Shown piece by piece: positions 40,828 through 49,155 of a stretch of 64,000 bases of DNA. Source of the stretch: Actinomycetospora cinnamomea. Its GTDB lineage: Bacteria; Actinomycetota; Actinomycetes; Mycobacteriales; Pseudonocardiaceae. The notes beneath the pieces are model-generated. The model was not told the origin of the DNA and searched no databases. It saw nothing but the letters and a program-made list of their open reading frames with translations. The stretch spans positions 1-64,000 of the forward strand of contig NZ_QEKW01000001.1 of assembly GCF_003096675.1 (NCBI RefSeq). The letters run 5' to 3'. How positions within the stretch are numbered: the first letter of the stretch is position 1; each line of letters begins with the position of its first letter. The translations under genes and the position numbers were made by a program.

Positions 40828-42552
40828 GTGACGTACAGTCTGGGGATCGATCTCGGCACGACGTTCGTCGCCGCGGCGATCTCCCGGGACGGCCAGCGGG
40901 TCGAGATGGTCCCCCTCGGCGACCGGACCGTCACGGAGCCCGCGCTCGTCCTGCGCCGCCCGGACGGCTCGCTCGCGGTCGGCGACGCGGCGGCCCGGCA
41001 GGCGGGCAGCCGGCCCGCCGACGTCGCCTGGGGGGTCAAGCGCCGCCTCGGCGACCCGACGCCGGTCGTGCTCGGCGGGGCGTCGCGCCCGGCCGGGGAG
41101 CTGCTCGCCGCGATGCTGCGCGACGTCCTCGCCCGCGTCGCCGCCGAGGAGGGCGGGCCCCCGGAGCGGGTCGTGCTCACCCACCCCGCCAACTGGGGTC
41201 CCTACCGCCGCGGGCTGTTCGAGGACGTCGCCGTGCTCGCCGGGCTGGAGGATCCGCCGATGCTCACCGAGCCCGAGGCGGCCGGGGTGCACTTCGCGAT
41301 CACCCGCGGCCTCGCCGAGGGCGACCTGCTCGGGGTGTACGACCTCGGCGGTGGGACCTTCGACGCCGCCGTGCTGCGGGGCCGCGCGGCCGGCGTGGAG
41401 ATCCTCGGCGTGCCCGAGGGCATGGAGCACCTCGGCGGCGTCGACTTCGACGAGGCCGTGCTCGACCGCGTCGACCAGGCCTGCGGCGGCGCCGTGAGCG
41501 AGCTCGACCCGCACGACGCCCGCGCCCGCGCCGCGGTGGCCCGCGTCCGCCAGGACTGCGTCGTGGCCAAGGAGACGCTCTCGGTCGACGACCAGGCGAG
41601 CGTCGCCGTCCTGCTGCCCACCCGGCAGGAGGAGGTGACGGTGACGCGCGCCGAGTTCGAGGCGATGGTGCGCACGCCGCTCGAGTCGACGGTCGCGGCG
41701 CTGCGCCGGGCGCTGGACTCCGCCGGGGTGCGGGCGGACGCGCTGTCGGCGGTGCTGCTGGTCGGCGGCTCGTCGCGGATCCCGCTGGTCGGGCGCATGG
41801 TCGGCGACGCACTGGGCTGCCGGACGGTGGTGGACAGCCACCCGAAGCACGCGGTCGCCCTGGGGGCCGCGGTGGTGGCGGCCCGGGGCGCGGGCGCGGT
41901 CGGCGCGGGCTGGGTGAGCGGGGACGCCCGCGCGGCGGCCCGTCCCACGGCGGGCGGCGCGGCGACCGCCGGCCCGGCCACACCGGCCGCCGCGCCGGCG
42001 ACCGCCGCCCCGCCGCCCACCGTCGTGCACTCGCCCGACCCGGTCGCCGCGACCCGCGCGCTCCCCCGCGACGCCTGGGCCGCCCGACCCCTCCCCCCGC
42101 CCCCGGCCTCGCCGCCCGCGGCGCTGCCCGGCGGGCCCGCTCCCGGCCGTGGCGGACCCCACGACAGCGGCTACCACCCGCGACCCGCCGCGCCGCCCGG
42201 CCCACCCGGCCCACCCGGCCCCCGCGGCCGCCCGGGCCCCGCACCGGGTGGCCCCCCGTCGGGCGCGGCTCCCGGCCCGGGCCCGCGCCGCCCGCCCGGC
42301 GACCCCCGGCCGGGCGGCCCCGGCTGGGGCGCTCCGCCGGGCGGTCCGCGTCCCCCGCAGGGCCCGCCGCCGCGGCAGGGTCCGGTGCGCCCGCAGCCCG
42401 CTCCCCGTCCGGTGCCGGCGGACGCGGCGCCGACGTCGGAGCACCGCACCGCGACGGGCGGCACCGGCCGCCGCCGCACGGTCCTCCTGGCCGTGGTGGC
42501 GCTGCTCGTCGTGGCGGTGATCGCCGTCGTCGTGCTGCTGGTCCTCGGATGA
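40828..42552 (+). CDS. Hsp70-like ATPase with Pro/Gly-rich linker and C-terminal TM anchor
   Basis: 574 residues. Hsp70/actin nucleotide-binding fold: phosphate 1 SLGIDLGTTFVAAAISR, VVLTHPANWGPYRRGLFEDV, TEPEAAGVHFA, phosphate 2 GVYDLGGGTFDAAVL, and the adenosine motif AVLLVGGSSRIPLVGRM, to about residue 350. There is no substrate-binding domain. Instead ~190 residues of low-complexity Pro/Gly sequence ([16 protein letters not shown] and similar) lead to a final hydrophobic helix VLLAVVALLVVAVIAVVVLL with two residues after it, a tail-anchor. The GTG start follows GAGGAGG. A membrane-tethered regulatory ATPase is more likely than a classical chaperone. Confidence 0.85.
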   Translation: MTYSLGIDLGTTFVAAAISRDGQRVEMVPLGDRTVTEPALVLRRPDGSLAVGDAAARQAGSRPADVAWGVKRRLGDPTPVVLGGASRPAGELLAAMLRDVLARVAAEEGGPPERVVLTHPANWGPYRRGLFEDVAVLAGLEDPPMLTEPEAAGVHFAITRGLAEGDLLGVYDLGGGTFDAAVLRGRAAGVEILGVPEGMEHLGGVDFDEAVLDRVDQACGGAVSELDPHDARARAAVARVRQDCVVAKETLSVDDQASVAVLLPTRQEEVTVTRAEFEAMVRTPLESTVAALRRALDSAGVRADALSAVLLVGGSSRIPLVGRMVGDALGCRTVVDSHPKHAVALGAAVVAARGAGAVGAGWVSGDARAAARPTAGGAATAGPATPAAAPATAAPPPTVVHSPDPVAATRALPRDAWAARPLPPPPASPPAALPGGPAPGRGGPHDSGYHPRPAAPPGPPGPPGPRGRPGPAPGGPPSGAAPGPGPRRPPGDPRPGGPGWGAPPGGPRPPQGPPPRQGPVRPQPAPRPVPADAAPTSEHRTATGGTGRRRTVLLAVVALLVVAVIAVVVLLVLG

Positions 42553-42557
42553 GCCCG

Positions 42558-42629
42558 CGGGTGGGGTGCTCCCCCCGGGCGGGGTGGGGACGGCTGTCGG
42601 GTACGCCCCCGGGTGCGCGCACCCCCGAC
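42558..42629 (+). promoter_or_regulatory. Upstream element related to those of two glycosyltransferase genes
   Basis: GGGGACGGCT and GGGTGCGCGCACCCCC occur here in the same order and near spacing as in the element before the GT4 gene (read in its direction at 46501-46557). It lies about 50 bp before the small gene at 42678 that precedes the PIG-L gene. Similarity is by eye and GC-rich sequence can mislead. Confidence 0.3.
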
Positions 42630-42677
42630 GCACGACCCTGGTCGTCACCACCGAGAGACCAGGTCAGGGAGCCCGCG

Positions 42678-42911
42678 ATGGACGCCACCACCGCCACGAT
42701 CAGCGTCACCGTCAGCCACCGCGACCGCGCCGTCCTGAGGGCCGTCGCCTCCGGCCGCGCGTCGGTCGAGGGCGGGGCCCTGTTCATCGACGGCCGGTTC
42801 AACGCCGACCAGTTCGCGCTCGTCCGCCTCGGCCGCGCCGGCCTGGTCACCACCGACGGCGGGCCCGCCCGCCTCACCGCGGTCGGCAGCCACGTCCTGC
42901 TCGCCGTCTGA
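42678..42911 (+). CDS. Small hypothetical protein before the PIG-L gene
   Basis: 77 residues from ATG 42678, after AGGGAG. No family recognised: TTATISVTVSHRDRAVLRAV, then ASGRASVEGGALFIDGRFNA and ADQFALVRLGRAGLVTTDGG, HVLLAV at the end. The helix plus beta-hairpin pattern resembles a small winged helix. It is 29 bp ahead of the PIG-L gene in the same direction and probably co-transcribed. Confidence 0.5.
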   Translation: MDATTATISVTVSHRDRAVLRAVASGRASVEGGALFIDGRFNADQFALVRLGRAGLVTTDGGPARLTAVGSHVLLAV

Positions 42912-42940
42912 CCACCGCCCCACCAGCCCCGGAGCCCGCC

Positions 42941-43750
42941 GTGACCAGCCCGCTCGAGCGCCTCGGCACCGCCACCGCGTCCGGGGCCCGCTGCGTGTTC
43001 CTCTCCCCCCACCTCGACGACGCGGTGCTCTCGTGCGGCGCGCTGATGCGCGCGCTCGCCCCGCGCTCGGAGATCCACGTCGTCACCGTCTTCACCGCGA
43101 CGACCGACGGCCCCCACACGCGGGCCGCGCGGTCGTTCCTGCGCCAGTGCGGCCACGGCGACGCCACGGACGGCTCGACCCTCTTCGCCGCCCGCCGCGA
43201 GGAGGACCGCGTCGTCCTGGACGGGCTGGGCGTGTCCCACGAGCACCTCGGCCTGCCCGACGCCCTGTTCCGGCGACGGGCGGTGCCGCGCGCCCTGGCC
43301 GGCCCCGCCGCGCGGGTCGCCCGGGTCCTGCCCGAGCTCGTCCACCGCTACCCGACGTTCCGCTACGACATCGCCCTGGGACGGGTCTCCCGCGGCGACC
43401 GCGCGCTCGGTGCCGCGCTCGCCGCCCGCCTCGAGGCGCGCCTCGCCGGCGCCGACCTCGTGTTCGCCCCGCTGGGCGTCGGCCGCCACGTCGACCACCT
43501 GCTGACCCGCACCCTCGGCGCCGGTCACCCCGGCCGGGTCGTCTACTACTCGGACTTCCCCTACGACCAGTCCCACGCGCGCGACGAGGACTTCCTGCGC
43601 CGCCACGGGCTGCGGGCGTGGCGGCACGACGAGGGCCCCGAAGGACGGGCGGCGAAGGCCGACCTCATCCGCGGGTACGCCACCCAGGCCGACGCGCTGT
43701 TCCCCTCCGGGGTCATCCCCGCCGCGCCCGAGACCTACTTCGCCGCCTGA
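42941..43750 (+). CDS. PIG-L family deacetylase
   Basis: 269 residues from GTG 42941 (GGAG upstream). The zinc motif is FLSPHLDDAVLSCG (P-H-x-D-D), with the second His cluster in GVGRHVDHLLTRT. Family members remove acetyl groups from GlcNAc-type sugars or from mycothiol/bacillithiol precursors. Its position beside three glycosyltransferases suggests a glycan substrate rather than mycothiol synthesis; that is inference from context. Convergent with the GT4 gene, overlapping its end by 16 bp. Confidence 0.85.
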   Translation: MTSPLERLGTATASGARCVFLSPHLDDAVLSCGALMRALAPRSEIHVVTVFTATTDGPHTRAARSFLRQCGHGDATDGSTLFAARREEDRVVLDGLGVSHEHLGLPDALFRRRAVPRALAGPAARVARVLPELVHRYPTFRYDIALGRVSRGDRALGAALAARLEARLAGADLVFAPLGVGRHVDHLLTRTLGAGHPGRVVYYSDFPYDQSHARDEDFLRRHGLRAWRHDEGPEGRAAKADLIRGYATQADALFPSGVIPAAPETYFAA

Positions 43751-44871
43751 GCCACCTCCGCCAGCACCTCGTCGAAGATCGCGAGCTGCGCGGCGGCCAG
43801 CGCGTCCCAGTCGAAGGCGCGGGCGAACTCCCGTCCCCGCTCCCCCGCCGAGGCGAGGGTGGCGTCCGCATCCGGGCCGGTGAGCAGGTCGACCAGGCGC
43901 GCCGCGAGGGCGTCACCGTCGAAGGCCGGCACCGTCCAGCCCACCCCCTCCGGCACGACCTCGCGCAGGCACGGGATGTCGAACGCCAGCACCGGCGTCG
44001 CCGCGGCGAGGGCCTCGAGCGCCACGAGCCCGAACGTCTCGTGCCGCGACGGGACGACGACGAGCCGGGCGTCGGCCAGCAGGGCGGTCTTGTCCTCGCC
44101 CGAGCACCAGCCGACGAACCGGATGCGGTCGCCGACGCCGAGCCGCTCCGCGTGGCGGCGCACGCGCGGCTCCTCCGGGCCGCCACCGGCGATCACGAGG
44201 TCGCCCTCGACCTCGCCGCACACGGCGGCCCAGGCGTCGAGCAGCAGGTCCAGGCCCTTGCCGTGCAGCTCGAGGCGCCCGATGAACACGACGTCGCGCC
44301 CGACGCGCGGGGGCGGGGCGAACAGCGCCGGGTCGATGCCGTTGCCGACGACGTCCACACGAGCGGCGGGGTTCATCTCGCGGAGCCGCTCCGCGGTGCC
44401 CGCGGAGACCGCGATCATCCGCCGGTGGCTGCGCACGCCCCAGCGTTCCACCCGGTGCACGGGCACCTTGTACTGGCGCGCCTTGTCGCGGGCGTGCAGC
44501 CACTGCACCAGCCCGAGCGTCGGGCGCCCGGTCCAGCGCGGGGCGCCCATGCTCGAGATCGGGGCGAAGAAGTCCTCGACGACGAGGTCGGCGTCACGGC
44601 GATGGCGACGCACGGCCAGCGGGAGGCCGGCGACGTAACCGAGGAGGCGCGTGAGCCGGTTGGCGCCCCGCCGAACGCCCACCTCGGGCCCGACCGGCAC
44701 GTAGCGCACGCCGTCGTGCTCGGCGTCGCGCGCGCCGGGGAAGGTCGTGGTCAGCACCGTGACGCGGTGCCCGGCCGCCACGAGCCGCCGGTCGATCTCG
44801 TGGGTGCGCCGGGAGCCCCCGCCCGCCCCGGGCTGGTGGGGGTGCTCGAACCCCAGGTGCAGGATGTGCAT
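43735..44871 (-). CDS. GT4-family glycosyltransferase (a)
   Basis: 378 residues, GT-B fold. N-terminal domain: HLGFEHPHQPGAGGGSRRTH, a Gly-rich acceptor/donor loop. C-terminal domain: VVGNGIDPALFAPP, VVFIGRLELHGKGLDLLLDA and the donor-binding E-x7-E motif SRHETFGLVALEALAAATPV. It would transfer a sugar from a nucleotide-sugar donor. ATG at 44871 with GAGGA. It shares direction with the next GT4 gene, 115 bp apart, and overlaps the convergent PIG-L gene end. Confidence 0.88.
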   Translation of the reverse strand: MHILHLGFEHPHQPGAGGGSRRTHEIDRRLVAAGHRVTVLTTTFPGARDAEHDGVRYVPVGPEVGVRRGANRLTRLLGYVAGLPLAVRRHRRDADLVVEDFFAPISSMGAPRWTGRPTLGLVQWLHARDKARQYKVPVHRVERWGVRSHRRMIAVSAGTAERLREMNPAARVDVVGNGIDPALFAPPPRVGRDVVFIGRLELHGKGLDLLLDAWAAVCGEVEGDLVIAGGGPEEPRVRRHAERLGVGDRIRFVGWCSGEDKTALLADARLVVVPSRHETFGLVALEALAAATPVLAFDIPCLREVVPEGVGWTVPAFDGDALAARLVDLLTGPDADATLASAGERGREFARAFDWDALAAAQLAIFDEVLAEVAQAAK

Positions 44872-44986
44872 CGCGTCCTCGTCTCCCGGAGTGGCCGAGG
44901 CACCCGGACGAGTGAGTCCTCGACGGCGGATCGAACCAGCGCCGACCATGCGGAGCAACCAGCGGCCCCGGTGGTCGGCGCCGTGG

Positions 44987-46426
44987 TCACGCCTCGACCG
45001 GCTGGGCGGCACGGCGGCGGGCCGGGCCGGCGAGCAGGTCGTGGCGCTCGGCGATGCGCAGCTCGACCGGGGTGGCGCCGAGCCGGGCGAGCACCGCCAG
45101 GGCGTCGACCTCGTCGCACCCGACCAGCAGGATCGCCACCTCGTCGGAGTCCTGCACGACCTGGTCGGTGCTGCGCAGCGCGGCCCGCGCCTGCTCCGCG
45201 GGGATGCCGCGGACGCGGGCGACCGTCGCCAGGTCCGCACGCGCGACCCGCTCCTGCGTGCGGTGGCCCTCGTGCATCTCGGCCAGCACGACACCGGCGA
45301 GCAGCTCGGCGCTGCGGTCCCAGGAGAACGCCGACGCCCAGCGGCGGCAGGCGTCCTCGACCGCGGCGGCGTGGTCGTCGTCGGCGAGCGCGGTCAGGGT
45401 CTCGACCAGCGCGTCGGCGAGGCCGTCCGGCCCGGGCACCAGGCGGCCCGTGACGCCGTCGACGACGGAGTCGCGGATGCCGGCGGCGTCGAGCGCGACG
45501 CAGGGCAGCCCGTGGGCGGCGGCCTCGATGACCGAGCAGCCCCAGCCCTCGGCGTCGGAGGTCGAGGTGGTCAGCCACGCGCGGCCGAGGATCTCGTCGC
45601 GCACCGCGTCGGGCTGGTAGCCGTGCAGCGTCACCGTGGCCTGCAGGCCCAGCTCCTCGACCAGGGCCTCCAGCGCCGGGCGCTCGGGGCCGTCGCCGAC
45701 GACGTCGACGCGCAGGCGCTCCACGCGGCGGGCGACCTCCGCGACCCGGCGCAGCAGCACGTCGACGCGCTTGTGGGGCACCAGGCGGGTGACCACGGCG
45801 ATGGTCGGGTCGATGTCGCGGGGGATCGTGGGTGTGACCGGCGCGGCCGCACCGTTGGGGACCACCGAGATCGGCCCGGTGAAGCCGAGGCGGCGGCGCA
45901 GCTCGTGGCGGGTGGACGGCGAGACCGCGGCGATGCGGCGGGTGCCGTGGACGCGGCGGGCGACGCGGCCCTCGAGGAAGCGGCCGAACGCGGCCACGGG
46001 AGCCGGGAACCGGGTGGCGAACTGGTCCTGGTGGACGTGGTGCACGACCCCGACCACCGGGACGTCGCGCGGCACGAAGGCCGGGGCGAAGAACGGGATG
46101 CCGTTCTGGCAGTCGACGATCGCGTCGAACTCGCGGCCACGGGCGGCCAGGCGGGCGCCGACGTGGGCGTACAGCGAGAGCTCGCCGCCGACGCGCTCGA
46201 TCGTGATCCCGTCGATGACCTCGCGCGCGGCCAGGCCCTCGGGGCGGGCGCAGAACCAGGTGACCCGGACCCCCGCGGCGACCCAGCGCTGCGCGATCCG
46301 GTGCATGTACTGCTCGGCGCCGCCGGCCTGCGGGTGGCGCACGTCGCGCCAGTTGAGGACGAGGACGTGGCGGCCGGCGAGACGGTCGGTGAGGGGCGTG
46401 CCCGGCGTGGTGTCCGTCGTCGTCAT
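44987..46426 (-). CDS. GT4-family glycosyltransferase (b)
   Basis: 479 residues. GT-B features: VLVLNWRDVRHPQAGGAEQY at the N-terminus, AIVDCQNGIPFFAPAFVPRD, VVPNGAAAPVTP, VVTRLVPHKRVDVLLRRVAE, and the E-x7-E-like STSDAEGWGCSVIEAAAHGL. About 90 extra residues at the C-terminus (from GVVLAEMHEGHRTQERVARA) end in a small alpha/beta segment, VAILLVGCDEVDALAVLARL, not part of the usual fold. GAGGAG precedes the ATG. A 57-bp element similar to one before the GT2 gene lies 75 bp upstream. Confidence 0.87.
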   Translation of the reverse strand: MTTTDTTPGTPLTDRLAGRHVLVLNWRDVRHPQAGGAEQYMHRIAQRWVAAGVRVTWFCARPEGLAAREVIDGITIERVGGELSLYAHVGARLAARGREFDAIVDCQNGIPFFAPAFVPRDVPVVGVVHHVHQDQFATRFPAPVAAFGRFLEGRVARRVHGTRRIAAVSPSTRHELRRRLGFTGPISVVPNGAAAPVTPTIPRDIDPTIAVVTRLVPHKRVDVLLRRVAEVARRVERLRVDVVGDGPERPALEALVEELGLQATVTLHGYQPDAVRDEILGRAWLTTSTSDAEGWGCSVIEAAAHGLPCVALDAAGIRDSVVDGVTGRLVPGPDGLADALVETLTALADDDHAAAVEDACRRWASAFSWDRSAELLAGVVLAEMHEGHRTQERVARADLATVARVRGIPAEQARAALRSTDQVVQDSDEVAILLVGCDEVDALAVLARLGATPVELRIAERHDLLAGPARRRAAQPVEA

Positions 46427-46500
46427 CTCGGTCTCCTCGGTCTCGCGGTCTCTTGACCTGCGAGAACGAGGATGCCGCCGGATGACCGGCGGACCGAGGG

Positions 46501-46557
46501 GGTGCGCCCTGCGCTGCCCGGAGCCGTCCCCCGGTCGTCGGTGGGGCTCTCCCTACC
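46501..46557 (-). promoter_or_regulatory. Shared upstream element, GT4(b) copy
   Basis: Read in gene direction it contains GGGAGAGCCCCACC and, ~25 nt later, GCAGCGCAGGGCGCACC. The GT2 gene has GGGGAGAACCCCACC and GCGACGCAGGGCTCACACC at the same relative distance (75-130 bp upstream of the start). Possible common promoter or operator; no consensus -35/-10 was recognised. Confidence 0.4.
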
Positions 46558-46624
46558 CGCCGCAGCACCGCGCCCGCCACGGCGCGGGGCCGTGACGGGC
46601 GCGGGTGTTGCGGACGGGCGCGCG

Positions 46625-47377
46625 TCAGGCGCCGCGGAGCGAGAGGACGGCGCGGAAGCTGGGGATCCCGTCACGGAGGGGGTGGAACGTGGAGCGGGCG
46701 TCGTCGGTCCAGGTCACCGGGACCTCGACGATGGTCGTGCCGGCCTGCTGCACGCGGCGCAGGAGCTCGACGTCGAAGGCGAACCCGTCGAGGCGGCACT
46801 CGCGCACGGCCTGCGCGGCGACCTCGCGGGTGAAGAACTTGAACCCGCACTGCGAGTCGTGCACCCCGGGCACGACCGAGCGGCTGAGCGCCCGGAACGC
46901 GGCGCCGCCGAGGCGACGGCCCAGCGGCTGGGGCTCGGCGAAACCCGCACCGGGGGCGTGGCGGGAGGCGATGACGGCGCCGGCCCCGGCCTGCAGGTGG
47001 TACATCGCCGCGGTCAGCGTCTCGACCGGGGTGGAGAGGTCGGCGTCGAAGAAACCGACGAACCGCGCCGAGCTCGTGGCGAGCCCGCGACGCACGGCGG
47101 CGCCCTTGCCGGCGCGGGTGCACCCGATGACGTCGATCGGCACCGCGTGGCCGAGCCGGGCGGCGACGGCGCGGACGACGCCCGCGGTGTCGTCGACGCT
47201 GCCGTTGTCGACCACGACGATCCGTGCGTCCCACGGCTGCGCCGCGAGGAAGGCGACGGTGGCCTCGAGGGTCCGCGGCAGGCGGGCCGCCTCGTTGTAG
47301 GCGGGGATGATGACCTCGAGGTCGGCGGCGGGGCGCCGGGTCGGCAGGGCGGTCGGGCCGGTCGTCGAGGCGGTCAT
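46625..47377 (-). CDS. GT2-family glycosyltransferase (dolichyl-phosphate glucosyltransferase-like)
   Basis: 250 residues, GT-A fold: DLEVIIPAYNEAARLPRTLE, IVVVDNGSVDDTAGVVRAVA, the metal-binding D-x-D in VGFFDADLSTPVETL, GVHDSQCGFKFFTREVA and FDVELLRRVQQAGTTIVEVP. The pattern matches dolichyl/polyprenyl-phosphate beta-glucosyltransferases, which load a sugar onto a lipid phosphate on the inner membrane face. No C-terminal membrane helices. AGGAG precedes ATG 47377. It may provide lipid-linked sugar for the surface glycans built by the neighbouring GT4 enzymes. Confidence 0.87.
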   Translation of the reverse strand: MTASTTGPTALPTRRPAADLEVIIPAYNEAARLPRTLEATVAFLAAQPWDARIVVVDNGSVDDTAGVVRAVAARLGHAVPIDVIGCTRAGKGAAVRRGLATSSARFVGFFDADLSTPVETLTAAMYHLQAGAGAVIASRHAPGAGFAEPQPLGRRLGGAAFRALSRSVVPGVHDSQCGFKFFTREVAAQAVRECRLDGFAFDVELLRRVQQAGTTIVEVPVTWTDDARSTFHPLRDGIPSFRAVLSLRGA

Positions 47378-47456
47378 CGCTGGCTCCTGGGGTGCGCCAC
47401 CGGGGTGGCTCCCCGGTGATGGAGTCAGCGTCGCCGCGTCGGGTCGGCGGGCCGAT

Positions 47457-47517
47457 GGTGTGAGCCCTGCGTCGCGCGGTGCCCACCCGCCCGTCGAGGT
47501 GGGGTTCTCCCCCGCCC
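47457..47517 (-). promoter_or_regulatory. Shared upstream element, GT2 copy
   Basis: Counterpart of 46501-46557; about two thirds of positions match over ~57 bp, with the GAGAACCCCACC and GCAGGGCTCAC blocks best conserved. It lies 80-140 bp before the GT2 start and just after the end of the collagen-like gene. Confidence 0.4.
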
Positions 47518-47576
47518 GGGACGACGACGGGGGCCCTCCTGCGCGAAAGGACCCCCGTCGTCACGGGCCTACCGGG

Positions 47577-48776
47577 TCACCGGCGGCCGCCTCGCAGGAG
47601 GTGGGCCAGCGTCCGGAAGCCGAAGCGGAGCGTGGCGTCCGTCGCGTGGATCGGGAGGAGCAGCGTCGACGTCACGAGGTCGCCGACCGAGGCGCCGACG
47701 GGCCGCGGCGCGACGGGCTGCCGCTCACCGGACGGCGGGCCGCCGAGCCGGCGGTCACCGGACCGGAGGTCGCCGGACTGCGGGAGGCGACGGTCGTCAC
47801 CGTTGCGACGCGGCTCCGGTGCCCAGCCCTGCCGACCCTCCGGGCCCGGGGCGCCCTGGGGGCCGGGGGCACCCTGCGGCCCGGGCGGACCGGGCGGGCC
47901 CGGCTCGCCCTGCGGCCCGGGCGGACCCTGGGGACCGGCCGGACCGGGCTCGCCCTGCGGGCCCTGCTCGCCGCGCGGGCCGGGCATGCCCTGGGGTCCG
48001 GGCGCACCGCGCTCGCCCTGCTCGCCGGTGGCACCCTGCTCGCCGGTCGCGCCCTGCTCACCGGTCGCGCCCTGCTCACCGCGCAGGCCCTGCTCACCGC
48101 GCAGGCCCTGCTCCCCCTGCTCGCCCTGGGGGCCCTGGAGACCCTGCTCCCCCGGGGCGCCCTGCGGGCCGGGGAAGCCGTGAACGCCCTGCTCGCCCTG
48201 CGGGCCTTGCAGGCCCTGCTCGCCCTGCTCACCACGGGTGCCCTGCTCGCCCTGCTCGCCGCGGAAGCCCTGCTCACCACGGGTGCCCTGCTCGCCCTGC
48301 AGGCCCTGCTCGCCCTGCTCGCCCTGCAGGCCCTGCTCGCCCTGCTCGCCCTGCAGGCCCTGCTCGCCCTGCAGGCCCTGCTCGCCTTGCTCGCCCTGCT
48401 CGCCACGGGGACCCTGCGGACCCTGCTCGCCGGCCGGGCCCTTGTCGCCGGCCGGGCCCTTGTCGCCGGCCGGGCCCTTGTCGCCGGCCGGGCCCTTGTC
48501 CCCGGGCGGGCCCTGCGGCCCGGGCCGGGTCCGCAGCCCGTCCTCGTCGTTGCTGCTCGAGGTCCGGCGCGCGGCGCGCGCGGAGGAGGTGGTGCCGGTG
48601 GTCCCGCGGGACTCCCGGGACACGCGCGCCTCGCGGGACGCGCCGGCGGACCGCCGGACCGTGGTCCTGCCGGTCGTGCTCCTCTCGGCGGGCGTGCTCG
48701 GCGCGGTGCCCTCGCGCCGGGGACGCGTGGTGGTCTCGTCGGCGTCGCTCGCGCCGGTGGGTTCGGTCTCTGCCAC
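47577..48776 (-). CDS. Collagen-like triple-helix protein
   Basis: 399 residues. Residues 1-85 are a disordered, charged Ser/Thr/Arg-rich head without a signal peptide. Residues 86-316 are exactly 77 consecutive Gly-X-Y triplets with no break, beginning [19 protein letters not shown] and rich in GEQ, GLQ, GPQ and GAT; ionic GEQ/GDK/GER triplets can stabilise a helix without hydroxyproline. The last 83 residues are a conserved-looking tail with [20 protein letters not shown] and a basic end. It should form a homotrimeric rod; location unknown. GAGGAG precedes GTG 48776. Glycosyltransferase genes follow downstream. Confidence 0.88.
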   Translation of the reverse strand: MAETEPTGASDADETTTRPRREGTAPSTPAERSTTGRTTVRRSAGASREARVSRESRGTTGTTSSARAARRTSSSNDEDGLRTRPGPQGPPGDKGPAGDKGPAGDKGPAGDKGPAGEQGPQGPRGEQGEQGEQGLQGEQGLQGEQGEQGLQGEQGEQGLQGEQGTRGEQGFRGEQGEQGTRGEQGEQGLQGPQGEQGVHGFPGPQGAPGEQGLQGPQGEQGEQGLRGEQGLRGEQGATGEQGATGEQGATGEQGERGAPGPQGMPGPRGEQGPQGEPGPAGPQGPPGPQGEPGPPGPPGPQGAPGPQGAPGPEGRQGWAPEPRRNGDDRRLPQSGDLRSGDRRLGGPPSGERQPVAPRPVGASVGDLVTSTLLLPIHATDATLRFGFRTLAHLLRGGRR

Positions 48777-49155
48777 GGATGCTCCTCGGGGGCTGGGGGG
48801 ACGTCGGCCGTCCGGGCCACGTTCGTGCGGGAGGGGTTCGCGTCGTCCCCAGCGCCGGCGCACGGGGCGCGCCCGACGGCGGCCGGTGGCCACCGTCGCG
48901 TGGAGCTGCCGGGTGCGGCCCGGAGCGGGCCGGCGTCGACGTCGGGCCGGACCGCGGTGTCGAGTCCGGCCGTGGGTTCGACGGTAGGCGTGCGCGGCGT
49001 CGACCGACCACCGCTGCGCCCATGACGAGACCCACCGGGTCGGCAGGGTTCGCCGGGCGCCCCCGCCGCCGAACGTCGCACGCCCGAGTGCCGCCGACGG
49101 GACTCGTCCGCGCACCCCTGTTTGGCCGGGGTGGTGCGCCGGGAACGGCGGCTCG
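48777..49155. other. Divergent intergenic region, collagen-like gene / MTHFR-like gene
   Basis: 379 bp without a coding frame that looks real. It must hold the promoter of the collagen-like gene on one strand and of the MTHFR-like gene on the other. Several GC-rich dyads are present, but no promoter could be assigned with confidence. Confidence 0.4.

Noticed and set aside
47830-48520. CRISPR-like or satellite DNA array
   Set aside because: The repeats are multiples of 9-18 bp in frame and encode Gly-X-Y triplets; unit sequences vary at codon level and there are no unique spacers.
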